The position numbers were made by a program, and so were the translations under genes. A stretch of DNA of 8,168 bases, taken from NCBI GenBank assembly GCA_013042925.1, contig JABDPH010000439.1, positions 1 to 8,168 on the forward strand. Reading direction: 5' to 3'. Below, piece after piece: positions 7,045-8,168 of the stretch. Position 1 is the first letter of the stretch. Each line of letters begins with the position of its first letter. The DNA is from Eudoraea sp. (GTDB lineage: Bacteria > Bacteroidota > Bacteroidia > Flavobacteriales > Flavobacteriaceae). A model generated the notes under the pieces. That model was not told where the DNA came from. It did no database searches and saw nothing but the letters and a program-made list of their open reading frames with translations.

Positions 7045-8168
7045 ATGACCCGGCAAACAGATTCTAAATATTATTTAAAAGCCCTCAAAAACATCTTAAA
7101 AAAAGGAAACGGTTCACAATCGGCCTTTAGTGATATCGCTACGAAATTGGGAATAAATTTCGGCGTATTAGGATATGACGAAAAACTACTATTCGGTTCT
7201 TTCAATGAGGGGGTTCACTCTTTTAACTTAAGTCTGGATGATGTTGTCTATGGCCGGTTACTGGCTTCAAATGAAGATGGGAGATTATTAGCCAATATAA
7301 TTATGGTCCTGGTTGAAAAAGAACTCGAAAAGAAAAAAATTGGAAATGAGGTTTTAGGCCTGTATCGGGAAATAAATATGATCTATAGTTTTAGTGAGAT
7401 GATCTCTGAAAAAATAGATGAAAAATCCATAGCGGAAATGGCACTTAGAGAAGCCTCGCAAATTATTAATTCAACACATGGTCTCTTTTTAATTTATGAA
7501 CCCAAACAAAATGAAGTCGTTGAACTTGCTTCATTTGGACTGAATCCGGAGAAAGAAAAGAATATCCATAAACTCAATGTTCTACTCAAAGAATTGATTA
7601 ACAGGGGCACATCAGCTATTGTCCCTTCAGATAAAATCATAGATAATCCGGCATTAAACCATCTGAAGACTATTATGTATGCCCCGCTTAAGGTTAAACA
7701 CCGAACTTTAGGTATGGTCATTCTGGGGCATAATGACGAAAAAGAATTCACAGCGGCTGAATTAAAATTACTTACAACAATTTCATTACAATCGGCAGGC
7801 GCTTTGGAAACCGCGCACCTTTATCAGAAAGGACTGCAGGAAGCCAAAGAACGGGAAGAAGCCATCAGATCTATTCATGAAGTAAGTCAAAAATTTGTTC
7901 CAAATGAATTTATTAAATCCCTGGGAAAAGACAGGCTTACAGAAGTGTCTTTAGGTGATCTCGTAGAGAAGGAAGTAACTGTAGTTTTTGCCGATATCAG
8001 GGAGTTTACAACAATATCAGAGAATCTGAACCCTGAAGACAACTTCCTTTTTATAAATTCCTTTAATAAAAGAATGGGACCTATAGTCCGCAAAAATGGG
8101 GGATTCATAATGCAATATTTGGGAGATGGTTTTATGGCCCTATTTCCTAATGGCTCTCAGACCGCATT
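7045..8168 (+). CDS. GAF-domain class III adenylate/guanylate cyclase, 3' end beyond window
   Basis: The frame opens at ATG 7045, 2 bp after the receiver gene's stop, and stays open for 374 codons to the window edge. Residues 1-~95 form an N-terminal region I cannot name. A helical linker (~96-126, LYREINMIYSFSEMIS) and a GAF domain (~127-262) follow. A second helix leads into KFVPNEFIKSLGK, the stretch that commonly precedes class III cyclase domains. The catalytic domain shows the first metal-binding Asp in VFADIREFT (D317) and the second in YLGDGFMALF (D361), 44 residues apart as is normal. The window ends before the later base-selecting, transition-state Asn and Arg positions. Where adenylate cyclases usually have Lys in the (D/E)K(F/Y)xGD motif, this protein has Q357 (FIMQYLGD), so ATP versus GTP preference is uncertain. 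No TM segment or signal peptide is visible, so the enzyme is probably cytosolic. Expected product is cAMP or cGMP. Regulation by the neighbouring receiver is inferred from spacing. Confidence 0.93.
   Translation, partial: MTRQTDSKYYLKALKNILKKGNGSQSAFSDIATKLGINFGVLGYDEKLLFGSFNEGVHSFNLSLDDVVYGRLLASNEDGRLLANIIMVLVEKELEKKKIGNEVLGLYREINMIYSFSEMISEKIDEKSIAEMALREASQIINSTHGLFLIYEPKQNEVVELASFGLNPEKEKNIHKLNVLLKELINRGTSAIVPSDKIIDNPALNHLKTIMYAPLKVKHRTLGMVILGHNDEKEFTAAELKLLTTISLQSAGALETAHLYQKGLQEAKEREEAIRSIHEVSQKFVPNEFIKSLGKDRLTEVSLGDLVEKEVTVVFADIREFTTISENLNPEDNFLFINSFNKRMGPIVRKNGGFIMQYLGDGFMALFPNGSQTA

Overview
The window suggests a member of the Bacteroidetes, most likely a flavobacterium. The DNA is A+T-rich, the starts lack clear Shine-Dalgarno sequences, and the largest gene has an architecture typical of that phylum: periplasmic Reg_prop beta-propellers, a Y_Y_Y domain, one membrane helix and a hybrid histidine kinase. 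This placement rests on style and domain content only, since no rRNA or other marker is present.

Layout. Two transcription units diverge from a 347-bp intergenic region (1909-2255). The leftward unit holds a 172-residue protein of unproven function (1908-1390). Three bases after it comes a flavin-containing monooxygenase (FMO family), which starts at 1386 and runs off the left edge after 462 codons. This FMO gene accounts for essentially all of the first 1.4 kb.

The rightward unit holds three signalling genes in tight succession. (1) A 1459-residue hybrid sensor kinase (2256-6635): signal peptide, large propeller ectodomain, Y_Y_Y, TM helix, coiled coil, GAF, HisKA, HATPase, a complete receiver, then a shortened receiver-like tail with Asn at the phosphoacceptor position. 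(2) A 125-residue stand-alone receiver of CheY type (6665-7042), 29 bp downstream. (3) A GAF plus class III nucleotide cyclase (7045 to the right edge), 2 bp downstream of the receiver gene and cut by the window end within its catalytic domain.

How they may work together. The gene order suggests a pathway in which an extracellular ligand is sensed by the propeller kinase, phosphate is passed to the attached and/or free receiver, and the receiver controls synthesis of a cyclic nucleotide. The individual families are well established. The link between them is inferred from operon structure. The most unusual details are the degenerate second receiver and a Gln where adenylate cyclases normally carry their base-selecting Lys.
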